This document shows, piece after piece, positions 1-12,900 of a stretch of DNA of 64,000 nucleotides. This DNA comes from Chrysemys picta bellii (taxonomy: Eukaryota; Chordata; Testudines; Emydidae): contig NC_088794.1 of NCBI RefSeq assembly GCF_011386835.1, positions 67,466,434 to 67,530,433 on the forward strand, read 5' to 3'. The notes beneath the pieces were generated by a model. It searched no databases. It saw nothing but the letters and a program-made list of their open reading frames with translations, and was not told where the DNA came from. Numbering within the stretch: the first letter of the stretch is position 1; each line of letters begins with the position of its first letter. The translations under genes and the position numbers were made by a program.

Positions 1-1136
1 TTTTCATTTGGCATTCTTTTAAAATTGATGAAAGTCGTCTTCAAAACATTTTTGTGCTTAATGATTAAAAAAATCAAAGACTTTTACCTATGAAGTGTCA
101 GAGAATAACAGAGTTTTGGCACTTTTCTTCTTAAAAGCATACTGTACATCAGCTACATAAAGCTAATCATGACTTATTGTGTAATTGGTAATAAGTACTG
201 GGTTTTGTAATTTTTGATGAGTGCATTGTTTTTACATGTGTGCTAGGTCATAACTCACTATGATAAATGTTAACTTGGAAATTTTGTTACCTCTTCTGTA
301 AATAATTTACAATGAACATTCACTTATAAATGATTTTTTAATAATTGACACCTAAAAATCTGGAACAATCATTCCTATAATTTATATTATTTTATACTAA
401 TTTTTGAGCAATTAGAGAAGTTGTATATTGATTGCTATTCATCTTGATTGTATCCATGTCTATTCATATTCAGAAAAAAGAACAGTATATTTAATGCAAT
501 GCTGAAAGAATTTCATATGTATTTCCCTGACTTTTCCACTTCTTGTTTTAAAAGGTATTTGTCCTAACTGGGATTTGAATTTGTCCTATTGCAATCCTAT
601 AATTTATAGAGATGAGTCACACAGGATTGGGAGTAGTTAATACCTAAATGAATAAAGATTTTCCCTTTTGTGAGACTAAACAGTGGTGTGGGATATCCTG
701 GTTGACAGCTATAGTGACCTGCAAAAGTTAACGAACCTCACAAAATTATCTGTAAGATTCCAAAAGAAGAAAAATACCGATAACATTGTATTTTAACAAA
801 ATGTGATTTATTATTAGCTACTTCTAATTTGGAGAAATCTGATTCTTCTGGTTTCTAGTCCAGAATGAGCAGTATCATAATATACCATGAATAGAGAATG
901 TGGTGTTACCTGCTTTGGGGTAGGAACGAGGAAATCTGCAGATCAGATGCCTCCAGATGTGAAGTGGCTAATGACTCCCTCAGTTGAGACGATTACATTT
1001 TTGAACAGCTACATACTTCTTGGAATCTATCAAGTTCTGGATTATGCCCTTTTTTGTAATGACGTCACCTCTTAGTATACATCTAGAGGTAGCTTGACAG
1101 TACACTGGGTGTCTGTTCAATTGAAAGGCAGCTTCA
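1..1136. other. AT-rich intergenic sequence, no gene recognised
   Basis: I see no coding exon, RNA gene or clear repeat here. By synteny with human, the gene upstream of LGR4 is LIN7C in the same orientation, so this stretch could be its 3' untranslated or downstream sequence. That is inference only: no LIN7C coding sequence was found. Confidence 0.4.
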
Positions 1137-1144
1137 AGTGCATC

Positions 1145-1362
1145 CAGGGCCGGCTCCAGCATTTCTATCGCCCAAAGCAAAAAGCAAAAAAAAAAAAGCC
1201 ACAGTCGCGACCGGCGGCAGCAATTGGGGAGAAAGGGGGAAAAAAAAGCCGCTCCTTGAGGGAGTGAGGGACCTGCCGCCCCCAAATTGCCGCACGTGCC
1301 GCCCCTCTCCCTTGGCCGCCCCAAGCACCTGCTTGTTAAGCTGGTGCTTGGAGTCAGCCCTG
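1145..1362. mobile_element. hAT-type MITE with perfect 8-bp target-site duplication
   Basis: The element begins CAGGGCCGGCTCCAG and ends with an imperfect inverted copy (CTTGGAGTCAGCCCTG). The 8-bp sequence AGTGCATC flanks it at 1137-1144 and 1363-1370. Eight-base duplications and CAG...CTG termini are the hAT signature. The interior is purine-rich and GC-rich with no transposase, so it is non-autonomous. Open frames across it on both strands are incidental. Confidence 0.85.
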
Positions 1363-1480
1363 AGTGCATCCTACTGACTGTAAACAAGTTAGTTCTTAGA
1401 GGCTTAAACTGAAAAGTGCAGTTTGGAGTGTCTGGCTCATCTCTAATCTGTGTTCACATGGAATAACATGAAGTCAGTTA

Positions 1481-1626
1481 TCAGAGGGGTAGCCGTGTTA
1501 GTCTGAATCTGTAAAAAGCAACAGAAGGTCCTGTGGCACCTTTAAGACTAACAGAAGTATTGGGAGCATAAGCTTTCGTGGGTAAGAACCTCACTTCTTC
1601 AGATGCAAGTGAGGTTCTTACCCACG
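1481..1626 (+). repeat. Fold-back interspersed repeat (GTAGCCGTGTTAGTCTG type)
   Basis: The repeat starts near CAGAGGGGTAGCCGTGTTAG and ends in a perfect 19-bp hairpin: CGTGGGTAAGAACCTCACT at 1577-1595 pairs with its reverse complement at 1608-1626. I recognise this wording as a very common interspersed repeat in turtle genomes, usually with much longer inverted arms. The second arm appears truncated here. I cannot assign it firmly to SINE or MITE. No clear TSD was found. Confidence 0.6.
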
Positions 1627-1630
1627 TTGT

Positions 1631-4600
1631 AAACTTAATTCCACTGTATGAAAGATGGTAAAAGGTTAAAATTTTTAAAAATGATGGCATGAAGTTTATG
1701 CTTAGCTGGCCCAGTGTATAAGTAATAACACTTGCATGGTTGCTACAAGCAAGTTAGAAATGTGAACCCTTTCTGGATGTTTGTAAGCATTGTAAGACTG
1801 TAAAGATAGTATTTTAAAGATTTTTGAGAGTAGAGTCTGAAATGGAATATGAATATTTATCAATTAGATGATATTGAGCACTGAATTACATGGTTGAGTA
1901 TCGTTAGCCTGTTTCAGAAGGCTACTTCTTACTGGTGGGACCATGTTTTGAACTGTATATGTTTATGGAATGATTAATGTTTAAAATATTTAGACCAAAA
2001 TCAGTAGTTAGGCCAATCATGGAAATGCTTTAATTTAATTGTAAAATAGTAGAGAATTGTTTTTAGAGCTTTATATATAAAAGAGAAGTATGAGTACAAG
2101 TAAAGACAGTAATATGTATTATAAAACTCATATACCTTGTGTTACTGGGTGAAGCAATGTGTTTTGTTACCCTAAAGAAATATTTACTTTAGTGTAGCTA
2201 GAGCTGCTATAGGTAAATGCATTAGCATTTCCATTATAAACTATGGCTTTTGAATTCAGTAAATCAACTGTTCCAAAACTCTTCGGGTTGAAGCTTGGCA
2301 TAAATGCTATTGTATGTGTGTGTTGGGGGTTGGGTTAATTGAAATTACCTGTTTTTTTTTTGTTCTAAAATTGCAATTATTACATTAGCAGTCTGTCCTC
2401 TTGCATAGTCTGAAAGCTCTCTAATTTTTAAAGTAAGGATGGGTTAAAAGTCACCAAGAAACTTACATTCTTTACTACAACTGAGTAGGTGCAGGGTCTG
2501 CACTTTGTTAGTACACAGCCCCTACACATGCAATACTTGGGCACACCATCATGAGTTAAGGACAGATATAATTTCTGTGGATGATGTTATGCACCTGTTG
2601 CTGTTGAGAGGCCCTTGATTTTAGGAACACAGAAAATAAAGAGGTGGAATTACACATTTTTGTGTGTAGGTTTTTTTGCTTCCTCATTTGCTACTCTACT
2701 TCCAGTGAACCTTACGAAAGAGTATGTTGTGACTGGCTATTCAAAATCTCACTAGCTGTGACTGGCAATTCAGAATCACTCATGGAGCTGAGCATATTCA
2801 TATCAGGTGCATATGGCTATGCAAATTAAAATGCATGTGTGGAAGTTAATCCTATCAAGTTTACATTTTGGTCTGCTCTCTTAACAGCTGATTGAGTTGG
2901 GTTTGAGGGTCTCACTTTTTTCCCTTATTTTGCAGTCTGTCTGGAGTTAATAGAAAGACTAGTGAAAAATTCCTGTGATTATGGAGGTACTGCCATCTGT
3001 CTCAGATGAGTACCTGAATTGCTATGACTACCTTGTAAGGTCATTATCTTCTTTGATAAAATATGCCTGGCTTGGGATATAACACTTCAGTACTGAACAA
3101 AATGCTGATTTTTAGTGTCCAAGCTTATCTATATTAAAAGGATATTGTTTTTTATTAGACTGGATTGTGTATTCAAGTAAATACACAAGTCCTTAATTTT
3201 CACTTCTTGTATCGTTGACGTTCTAGCGGTTAATAGAGCAGATAATGTCTTCATATGAACAACAAAATAACATGAATGGGACATAGACTAACACAGTTAC
3301 AAGGAAAAGATGGGGGAAGATTGCTGAAAGATCAAAAGTATTCTGTAGTCAATTGTACTTCCTGAATAAATATTTCCTTATCACTTTATTCCTGTTGAGT
3401 CATGTTTTAGTCATGCAGCCTGTAATCTGAAAAACAGACTTAATACCTAAAATAGCTTCTCCAAGTCCAACGTTTGTGAACTGTCATAACATTCCAGAAG
3501 TGGAGTTAAATTAAGTGCTCACTGATCTATCTACCTATCCATTACTATCACAGTGATCCATAATAGAATGTGAACAGGAGATGCTGTTTTAGTTTCCTCT
3601 GACCGACCAAGATTAAAAGTAACCTTTCAGTTTAATGTAAGTTAGGTTACTATTAAAGTAGTATTCTAATTCATAGCCAACATTTGACTTTGGCTGTTCT
3701 AGAATAACAAACTCTGAAAGCCTGCCTTTTATGAGACAGGAATAATTCATATGGAGCTAAATGGGTTCTGTAGTATGTCTTGAAAGCAGCATAAACAGCT
3801 TTGTATCTGCTTGAATTCTTGAGCTATTGTGTAAATTCAGTTTTGTCATAGTGGAAAATTACATTCCCAAATATGATCCATATTCATAAACCATGAGATT
3901 TCTAAATGTGACCATACCCCACCTTTAATAAACAAAACAAAAAACAAAAACAATTAGCTGTACAAAACACACAGCACCTGATTCAAGGCCCACTGACTTC
4001 AGGGGAGATTGCATTAGACCCATAACAGATATATTTCTCTGTAAAAACCTAAATTTGTGCACATTAAATTTGAGAATATAACCACAAAATACAGTGCACC
4101 CCTTAGATTGCAATACCCTTATCCTGTTGTGTAGCTTTGCAGAATGCACCCTTATTAAGTAGAATTTTTGTTTAACTCCTAACTAAGCAGAATTCAATCA
4201 ATGTCATTCACTATCCATCTTGGGTTGGCTGGCCTGATTGAGTATTGGTGTAATTCTCTCCCAATTCCAAGATTTGTCAGATGCTCACACCCCACACTTA
4301 CAAATTTGGAGATCTTTAAAATACTTAATGGACCAAAGTTGTATAGTTAATATTTATTTAAAATGAAAGGACAAGGGACCTCTACAGTGTTTAACGAAAA
4401 TACTTATTTTTGCCCGAGTTATGTTTAAGATTTGAACTTTTAAAAAAAATCTTAATTCAACCCATGCCACAAATACCGCATGGGCATGAGATGCTACAGT
4501 TTGAGGTAGAATGAGGAGTGCTGAATTCAGGAAGCCTGGGTTTTAGAATCATAGTCCCTGTGACCCATCCATTGGATGGAGGAACATCGTGGATTTCTGT

Positions 4601-5650
4601 ACTATGTCCCTCGGGCATACTGATGCATGTATCAAAGGTAAGCAGTGTATTTTACAATAAAATAATCACTGGCACTTCTGAACCTGCTGTTAAATGATGT
4701 CTGCTACTGCACACTCATGATAATTTATTTAGCAGTCCAATGAAAGGCTGTCTGAATTGATCATAAACATATTTTAAAGTTATTTTGATTTATACTACTG
4801 TAAAACAGCACCCATCCTAGGGTCTGCATGCCCTTGACAATCTTGAAAAATATACAGTTTAAATATTTGACTCCACCCCTTCCTGCACCCTATTTCCTAA
4901 ACACAGTACTTTGATGAGCAGCAAAATGTAAACAAAACCTAAGCCCTGCAATAGTCCTTTTCCCTCCCTACTGGCCAAATTCTCACAAATCTCCCCGCCC
5001 CCGCAATCCCACGACACCCCCCCTCCCCCCCGAAAAAAAAAGGTGGAAGGGGAATATGTATGGGCTTTGCAACTTACCCTGAAGGTCAGCAAACATGGGC
5101 TATGAACTCCAAAAATAAAGTGCTCCACTGGGCAGTGTCTTCCAAAAAGCCCTTTATACATACACCTTTATATACCTGCATAGCTATAGCTGTAAATGTT
5201 TGCCATGTAGACAAATCTGGGGTATTAATATAAAAGCAGAAGCAAAGCTGATTTTTTTTCTCAATATTACTGGACTTTCATACTCCTAGTTTCACAAAAT
5301 CTCACTTTGTAGTGAAATGACTGCAACCAGTAGAATGCTGAAAAATTATTTTAATTTTTTGTGTGTGTTAATTCTCTCCTTTGTTTACACTAACTTTCCT
5401 AGTGTTCGCTTTCTCCTCAAACTAGCAAGTTCAGTTTGATAAAGTGGAAGGCATCTGGCTGAAAGGTGTGAGGACCATAATTTTCTCTCTGTTAAATTAC
5501 ATGCTAACTCTGGATGTTTTTGTCCATTGTGTCACCTTTATACGTAACCTTAGCTCTCCGCCATAGGTTCTTCTATGTCTTGGTTCCAGCATCTTCCACT
5601 TGATGAATTAGACTGGGGAGAGGGGAATGAATTTGCTGAACAATATAGAG
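1631..5650. other. Intergenic sequence, no gene recognised
   Basis: Mostly AT-rich unique sequence. A faint palindromic amniote-repeat remnant (GATTCAAGGCCCACTGACTTC) lies near 3980-4010, and a C-rich tract lies near 4995-5030. Short open frames lack conserved domains and behave like chance ORFs. Confidence 0.5.
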
Positions 5651-5979
5651 CCGGGGTTCTCAAACTGTGGGTTGGGACCCCCTTTGAATGGGGTCGCCAA
5701 GGCTGGTTTTGGCCCTAGGCCCCAGCAAGTCTGAAGCCCAAGCCCCATTGCCCAGGTCTCAAACCCAAGCGCAAGCCCCATCGCCCATGGCTAAGGTTAT
5801 ATGCTTCCCGCCCAGGGCAGAAGCCCTTGGGCTTCAGCTTTGTGCTCCCCCCACCATCCCTACGTGTCTGGGGCATGGGACTTGGGTGGGCTTGGTCTTC
5901 GTTCCCAACCTGCTGGGGTTGTGTAGTAGTTTTTGTTGGCAGAAGGGGATCACGATGCAATGAAGTTTGAGAACCACTG
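5651..5979. mobile_element. hAT-type MITE (GGTTCTCAAACT termini)
   Basis: The left end reads GGGGTTCTCAAACTG and the right end AGTTTGAGAACCACTG. These are inverted copies typical of Charlie/hAT non-autonomous elements. The interior is GC-rich with no coding capacity. The flanking octamers do not match, so the TSD has decayed or the ends are off by a few bases. Confidence 0.75.
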
Positions 5980-6196
5980 GTAAAAACCCTTAACTTGTGT
6001 ACTCTAAATGGTAAGCAAAACCACCTGTGTGTAGTTCTTATCTAATCATAGTTCAGGTTCTCCTCTGCATGAGCAGTACAGTAGTATGGTCTGAATAAAA
6101 TCTATTCTGTGTAGGAGATGGGATGGCTGGGGGCTGGTAGTAAGTTGCTGAGCCTTTCACCTAGTTCAAGTGGTGGATAAAAGGCTAAGGCTAGTG

Positions 6197-6320
6197 ATAT
6201 ATTATTTTGTTGTGGTAGCACCTAAGAGTCCTAGTCATGGACCTGGACCCCGTTGTCCTGTGCACTGTACAAACAGAACAAAGTCAGTCCCCCGTCCCCC
6301 CCTCCCCTGCAAAAAAAAAA
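6197..6320 (+). repeat. Ancient LINE/SINE tail-like repeat
   Basis: The segment reads TAGCACCTAAGAGTCCTAGT, a run around CATGGACC, then GCACTGTACAAACAGAACAA. It matches wording I know as a common sauropsid interspersed repeat that usually continues into a stretch on fixed-phrase 'gtccctgccc'. A C-rich and poly-A run follows. Family name uncertain. A second relative lies at 17655-17780. Confidence 0.45.
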
Positions 6321-6807
6321 AAAAAAACCTTAAATCTGTGACTAGGGGACCACAGATACTAATATTTGTATTTTTTAGTAAGATGGGTGTTTCTGAGAAT
6401 GTCAAAAAAAAATTTAGTAAATGAACACTAGATTGTCCCCTTGTGGAGTTTTCCCCCAATCATTTCATCACAGGCCCAATCATTTTCCATCTCACCTCCC
6501 CAAAAAATGAATGGGTGTTTTGGGCCCCTCAGCATTCATAGACTGCCTGAGATACAGGGATAAAACCAGTGCTTCTATATTCTTTCCTGCAGTTCTCCCT
6601 TCCCTGATAGAGTACAGATTTGGTAGAGCTTTACTAAGTGCTGAACAGCCACTCCCTTCAGAGCCCCCTGTCAAGGGTGGTCTGGTGCAGAAGGGAGCCC
6701 ACAGGAAAGGTAATACCCTCGGAAGCTGTATTGAGCAGTTCAGGGGTTTTTTGTTTGGTTGGTTGGTTTTGGGTTTTTTTATGACCAACTTTAGATGTGT
6801 AGGGACT

Positions 6808-6965
6808 GATTTTCAGACATGCTGAACCCCAGAGTTTTCAGAGCTAGTGTTTTCAGTCATCCATGGCAGTTAGAAGCCCAGGTGCCACTGAGTTTCAATG
6901 GGAGTAGGACATCAAACTCCCTTACGTACTTTTGAAAATCCCACCTTAAGTGTCTAAAGTTAGCC
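6808..6965. repeat. Old palindromic repeat (TGATTTTCA...TTTTGAAAATC)
   Basis: It starts CTGATTTTCAGACATGCTGA and ends ACTTTTGAAAATCCCACC, so the ends are inverted copies, with a TTTCAATGGGAG core between. Similar degenerate copies lie near 25073-25275, 29612-29690 and 46195-46520. It looks like an old DNA-transposon-derived family. Confidence 0.45.
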
Positions 6966-7899
6966 ATTCAGAAACCTCACATTAATAGCCAATTCGGAAA
7001 GTTTGAATTTTAATAACTGATAAATATTGCTGTATTTACACTACTTCACTACAGCAGTTGAATGCAAAAGAGATGGGAAGATGTAGGTAGCTACACAGCA
7101 GATAATGAGGAATTACATACCTATAACTCTAACATTTTAGTATAATGAAAGTGAATTGAGAGCTACTGAAATCTACAATAAAGAAATGAGCCCCTGTGTA
7201 GCTACATCAATGTAGTTCCACCATTGTAAACAGCTAATGTAGATACACAAAGCAGGTCTTACATAAGTACAGCCTCTTTTGGTATGTTACTGGATTAAGT
7301 TATAAGAGTATATTCCACATTGAACCTGGATGGTTTGTCTTTGTTAGGGATTTTCAATGGTGTGACAACATTGATGTAATTACAACGGTATGAATTTATT
7401 TACTGTAGACGGGTTTAAATAAGGGCAAGATTGTTTAGCCTGCTCTCACCACAGAACCTATTTTAATTAAGAGGTCTTGTCTGTTCACTGAGTTATGCAC
7501 TCATTTTCTTCAAAGCTCTGTTTTATGCTATGCTTCTCATCTCTGATACATCGAGTGTACAAAAGATTATTCTATATTCTATGAAACCTCTGTATCTCTA
7601 GGAATAAGTTTATTCATAATTTACTAAACTTTTTTAGGTCACATAGGTCATGAGCGATTTTAACCATGATGGTTTTGTTGTTAAGGTAAAATTCACCTCT
7701 GTGCACCACTTAGGTTCCATTTTAAATCCTTAAAATAGGGCTTAATTTTGATTTAAGTGCTACATAATCCTGGTGTCAGCCCTCTGTGCAGGGGAGAATT
7801 TCGCCCGTACAACATTATTTAGATTTTAAATTCTCAGTGCAATTTCACTGTGTTGGTCCTTGAATTGACAAAGTCAAGCCCAAAGGCCTGGTGTCTCCT
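6966..7899. other. Intergenic sequence, no gene recognised
   Basis: AT-rich sequence in which I see no gene and no clear repeat. The boundary with the retrotransposon fragment that follows is not sharp. Confidence 0.4.
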
Positions 7900-9830
7900 C
7901 TGTGCCCTTGGTGGAGCAGCGCCTATAGCTTACAAACTCATGCAGGTGAGCCCAGATGCCATAGTCAGTCAGACAACTAATTGACAACTCAAAAGTCCCA
8001 GTTGACAAAAGCACCAGGCGTAAAGTCCATAAAGAACTCTATAATGCCCTCAAACAATACCAACCCTTTCCCCAATTTTCTGTGCTCTACTAAGTGGAGG
8101 AGGTGGACAGTGAGATCACCCAAATAAAACCTGGGAAAGCAGCAGGCCTTGATGTCATATTCCCTGAGTTCTTAAAGCATTTGTGTCCAAGAGCGAGGAA
8201 ATGGCTAGCTACTCTCTTTACAAACATACACCCCTCAGGGAGAATACTGAAAGAATGGAAAGGAGCAAAAATTATAGACATTCTCAACCCAGGCAAAGAG
8301 GCAGCCAATGCGAAAGGTTATCAACCTCTAGCACTTTTTAGTGGCTGCTATAAGCTACTGGAGCAGCTTCTACTTTGTAGAATGAAGCCATTGTTGGAGG
8401 AGCTGGTCCCCAAAGAACAAGCTAACTTCAGAATAGGCAGAAACTGTTGTGACTAAGTCCTTGCATTGGCCACCTATACAGAAGCTGGCTACCAATGCTT
8501 AAAACAGCAACAGCATTTATCAGTCTTAGTTCCGCATATGATACAGTATGGTGAAAAGGACTTCTATTGATACTTGCAATAGCCATGCTCTGTTGCCCTA
8601 CAACTGGGCTAACCGTGGAAATGCTGAGCAACCACAGATTCATGGTGTAGCTCGGTGAGACTGTCAGCAGCCAGCAAAGGCTGAATAACAGCCTCTCAAA
8701 GGGCCGGTCTAGCTCCAGTACTTTTCAACCTATGTAGCAGTGATATTCCACCAACATCTTCCCACAAGTTCATGTATGCAGATGACATCACACTAGTTAC
8801 TCAGGCTTTCTCATTTGAAACCTCAGAAAAGGTTCTAGAACAGAACCTAAAAACACTAGAAACCTATTTCAAGGCATGGTGGTTAAAGCCAAATGCCTCA
8901 AAAACAGTGGTCTCAGCTTTCCATTTGAACAATAGCCAGGCCAAGATTACATTAAACATCAATTTCTGCAGGCCACCATTGACACGTGATCATAATCCAT
9001 GGTACACGGGAATAACCCTGGTCTGCATGCTCAGCTTCCATCACCACCTTGAACAAACCAGAAAGGAAAACAAAGGCTAGGGTCAACATCATACAGAAGC
9101 TAGCAGGAACATCTTGGGGAATTGACGTCTGTACACTCCGAATGTTGACACTAGCCGTAGTCCATTCCACAATGGAATACTGTGACTCAATATGGAGCGG
9201 GAGCCTACACACCATTTTAGTGGACACCAAAATAATTGCCACTCTTCATATAATTAGCAGCACCCTCACATCAATGCCACTTCCATGGCTATCAATATTG
9301 GCTAACATTGTGCCATCAAATATCTCATGAGATGCTGCGACAATTAGGGAGTACATAAAGATCATGGTAAATACCACACTATTGCTCTACTATGACCTAG
9401 AACATCCCCCTGGTCATGGACTAAAATCAGGAATACCTTCTAGTCTCGCGCCACAACCCTCATTGCGGATGTTTCAGAGGATGGTCTGAAGCCTGAATGG
9501 CTGCCAAAATACTAAACAAAAATCTAATTGAAGACCCAGTTGTGCAAGTGCTGAGCTTCTCTTCCCCATGTTCCATATAGCCAGCTCTAAATTGTATCTG
9601 AACCCAACATGGAAGATGCGCATACTTACTCCATAGATGAAAAGTGAGGGAATCGCTGAACGGCAACTGTGGCATAATGTAAACTGTCAGACACATCATG
9701 GACGATTGCCCAACTTATGCTCATTCTGGAACCATTCACATGACCTACTCCCTCTGCTCTGGACTGGATAAGAGACCTTAAGATCCAACTGTAGCCATGC
9801 CACTGCTTTCACTGTTCTACTATTACCACA
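7900..9830 (+). pseudogene. Decayed non-LTR retrotransposon, reverse-transcriptase remnants
   Basis: Reverse-transcriptase blocks lie in order on the + strand but in different frames. At 8094-8456 there is an open frame with KPGKAAGLD, a GY-P motif and LLEELVPKEQANFRIGRNC, which are upstream RT motifs. At 8772 MYADDITLVTQ is the catalytic YADD motif, followed by a thumb-like stretch with KPNASKTVVSAFH. At 9049-9330 there is KLAGTSWGIDVCTLR and an ST-EYCDSIWS motif. The C-terminal relic near 9690-9780 has a DDCPTY-like motif. Several frameshifts and stops separate these blocks, so it is inactive. The endonuclease part is missing, as in a 5'-truncated LINE. The protein resembles the jockey/BS-like RT group more than CR1, L1 or L2. 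Exact clade unknown. An A-rich tail may follow at 9900-9970. Confidence 0.75.
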
Positions 9831-9970
9831 TGGAAGAAGTGCAATTTCTTGTCTTCATTACTAGGCTGATCTACATGACAGTGCCTCAACTGCTAGAAAG
9901 AATAAAGGATAAAACAAAGTTGGTTAATTTCATAAATAAGAAAAAAAAATTATTAAAAACTAAAACAAAA

Positions 9971-12900
9971 CATTGAGGCTCTTGCAAGAAGAGCATTGGC
10001 AGAACAACAGTTCATTCAGAACAAAATATATCTCCAAAGCATATGTAATCTTTTGTTACCTTTTGCCACTAGGTGTTGCCAAAGTGCTACAGTGTGGATG
10101 TTTTCAAGGGCTGCTAATAATAATCTGGTTGCTAATAGTGAATGCTGACAATGCTTATAGAATTACTTATTATTTTGTCATTCTCCTTGGTCTTTTACTC
10201 CTCTGTCTGCTGCTTTTTTTTTCAAATAAAAGTCTATTTCTATCTTTTGAGAGTTGGTTTAATAAGTTTCAAATTGTATGGCTATACAAAAGTACATAAA
10301 ATATATAAATTACTCTAGAACACTGAAAAAGAAAAAGGATAGGCAGTTTTTGTGTCACCATGCTTTATTGTTACAAGTGCTGGTTTTCCACTGGTAATAG
10401 CAATGATGAGTCCTCCAATCCCTTCCATCTCTCAGATTAGTGGCTCTACATCAGAACTACGTTAAAAGTACTTTTTTTCTTTTGCCATCCTGCTTTTTCA
10501 CTGATTAGCTACTAACTTTCTGGTACCAACTTTTGAAGATTTTTTCCTTTTGGTTATCATGTCATTTTTGTCTCCAATATCAATTGATTCCACGCAGGAA
10601 TAGGTATGTAAAATCTTTACCATTTATTGTTTAGAAGTAAGTTATCCTTTAAAAGAAAAAAAAAAAGGGGGGGGGATTTAAGAACATAGCCAGTTAAGTG
10701 TACATTAGATATTTTCAGCATGGACCACCCCTATTCATTTTAAATCTCTGCAACACCATAAGAAAGATCCACAAAACCCTCTCAAGACAAATTGAGCATA
10801 ACAGTTTGAACACCTTGTGCAGAGAAAGACAGGAGTAAAGATGACTTAGTTCGACACAAAAATAAGACTAAACATTATGAAAATTGTACATTTCTTTCAA
10901 GTCAAATTGTAATACATGATGTAGCTGCTGATAGCAGCTGTCTCTTCCTCTGAAGTTTTCAACAAAAGTTGCAGAAGGGCCTCCTAAATGCACAGGATGA
11001 GCCAAAATCCTAAAAAGATGATGTGCATTAACTATTCATCAGAAGGTATAGAATGAGTATAGAAACTATTTGCCACATACATGAAGGAAATAATTTTCCA
11101 TCAAAGCAGTACATGCAACAGGGGTATTATCCCATAAATACAAGCGATCTGAAGAACTACAAACCAGTCATTTTATTGTCAGTGTTACTAGAGAGCTCCA
11201 CTGTCACAAAAGCATCAGTGACTAGACAGTGGGGATTTCTGGACTTGTGATCAGAGAAATGCCTGAGTAATTAATCAGTTCTAAAAATCTGGAGTAGAAA
11301 AGAGGGACAGATTTCAATCTTGCTTTAGTGTAAATCTGAGTAACTCCACTGGAATCTAAGGATAGCTTTTGGGGGTCACTGATCAGAATCTGACTCAGTG
11401 AATCTATTTCTGAAAAATACAAGCCTTTGCACACAATTTAAGTGATAAAAAGCAATTGATGCTATAGAAATAATGCTGGAAATACTGGGGAGGGAGAGGA
11501 GTTGGAACCATTCACATAAAATCATTCACAACTATAATATATATGAATAGTGGAGTGACATTTAATTGCCATCAGGAGAGTAAAGAGATTAAGTTCATTA
11601 CAAGGTGACAGTTGGAAGCAATTGACAATTTTCTCACAAGCTGTTCTCCTGCCTGAAAAAACTGATTAGTCACAATCAAAGAAGTTAGGATGGAATATGT
11701 CTATTTCAAAGAAATTTCATTTTGAAAAAAAAAATGAAATGAGATATTTTGATAAGGTTGACTCTTATCAGAATGAAATATTTGTTTCAATTTATTGTGT
11801 GGAAATGATCCACACAAAAAACTGCAATATGTCATTCTGATAAGTTGAAACAAAATATGTTTTGAAATGTTGGAATTTCATGCAGACCAGACAGTGGGTT
11901 TCAAACTGTTGTAGTTAGTTTTTACAAGACCCTTCAGTTCCTCCCTGTAGAAGGGCTTCTGAAACTTTGAATAATAATGAGTGTGTTACTAGAGAGTTTG
12001 TGTCTCCTTTTAGACTGGCATTAATCACTTTTGTGAAACCTATAAACCCTGAAGAAACCCTAAGATACCTGAACATAAACAGTAAAGAATTCAGAAACAA
12101 TAGTTTGAAGACTAAAAATTGTCATTGCAAGGATGAAAAAAGAAATGTTCACTATGAGGAAAATAACTGAGATCTGATAAGGATTTATGCTTGGCATGGC
12201 TAATATTTTATCTGAAACCAGGGAAGCCAGCTGAAGCAAAGACTTAATGGTTCTATCACAATTCTTTGCAGGAATGAAGAGCAAGCTATTGTCCAGAAGG
12301 ATTTGGCATCTAATATAGGGCCAATTGCAATATACAGAGTGAGGTGGAAAGAAGAACCAATGGAAAGATGGAGTAGTCATTAAAACCTGGACAGTGAAAT
12401 ATAAACGCATACATGATTGATATTATATGGAGATAAAGGTGAGTAAGTGAGTGAGGATGAAAGCAAACAGGATTATTGCAGTGGATACTGCTAAATGCAT
12501 TTCTCATTCACATCCTACAAAGATTACTTCTGTCTTTTTTCTTTTTAAAATACATTGTCATGTACTTTCCCCAATTTTGTCCAGTACTGAAGTCATGTTT
12601 TCCCTTTTCTTCTGCTGCATGGTTATTGTCTTCAAGTTATTGTTCTTCTCGCTGATTTTTCTTGAAAGCATCAGTGTCCTTGCTGATCTTTGACATCCTT
12701 TCCCTTATCATATCGAAAAGATTTAAAAATATGCATTGACATTGATCTCTCTCTCTCTCTCTCTCTGAATTCTCCTTATCTCAGACAGTTTTTCATTCTT
12801 CCAACAGAGCTCTCTATATATGGAGTTTCTTCAATTTAACCATTTTATGCAAGACTTCAAATGTGTCTTAATTTCAGTTTTGGATCCGAGTTTAGATCTT

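Noticed and set aside
1..1136. LIN7C 3' UTR
   Set aside because: Suggested only by human synteny; no coding exon or recognisable UTR landmark, so not called as a gene feature.
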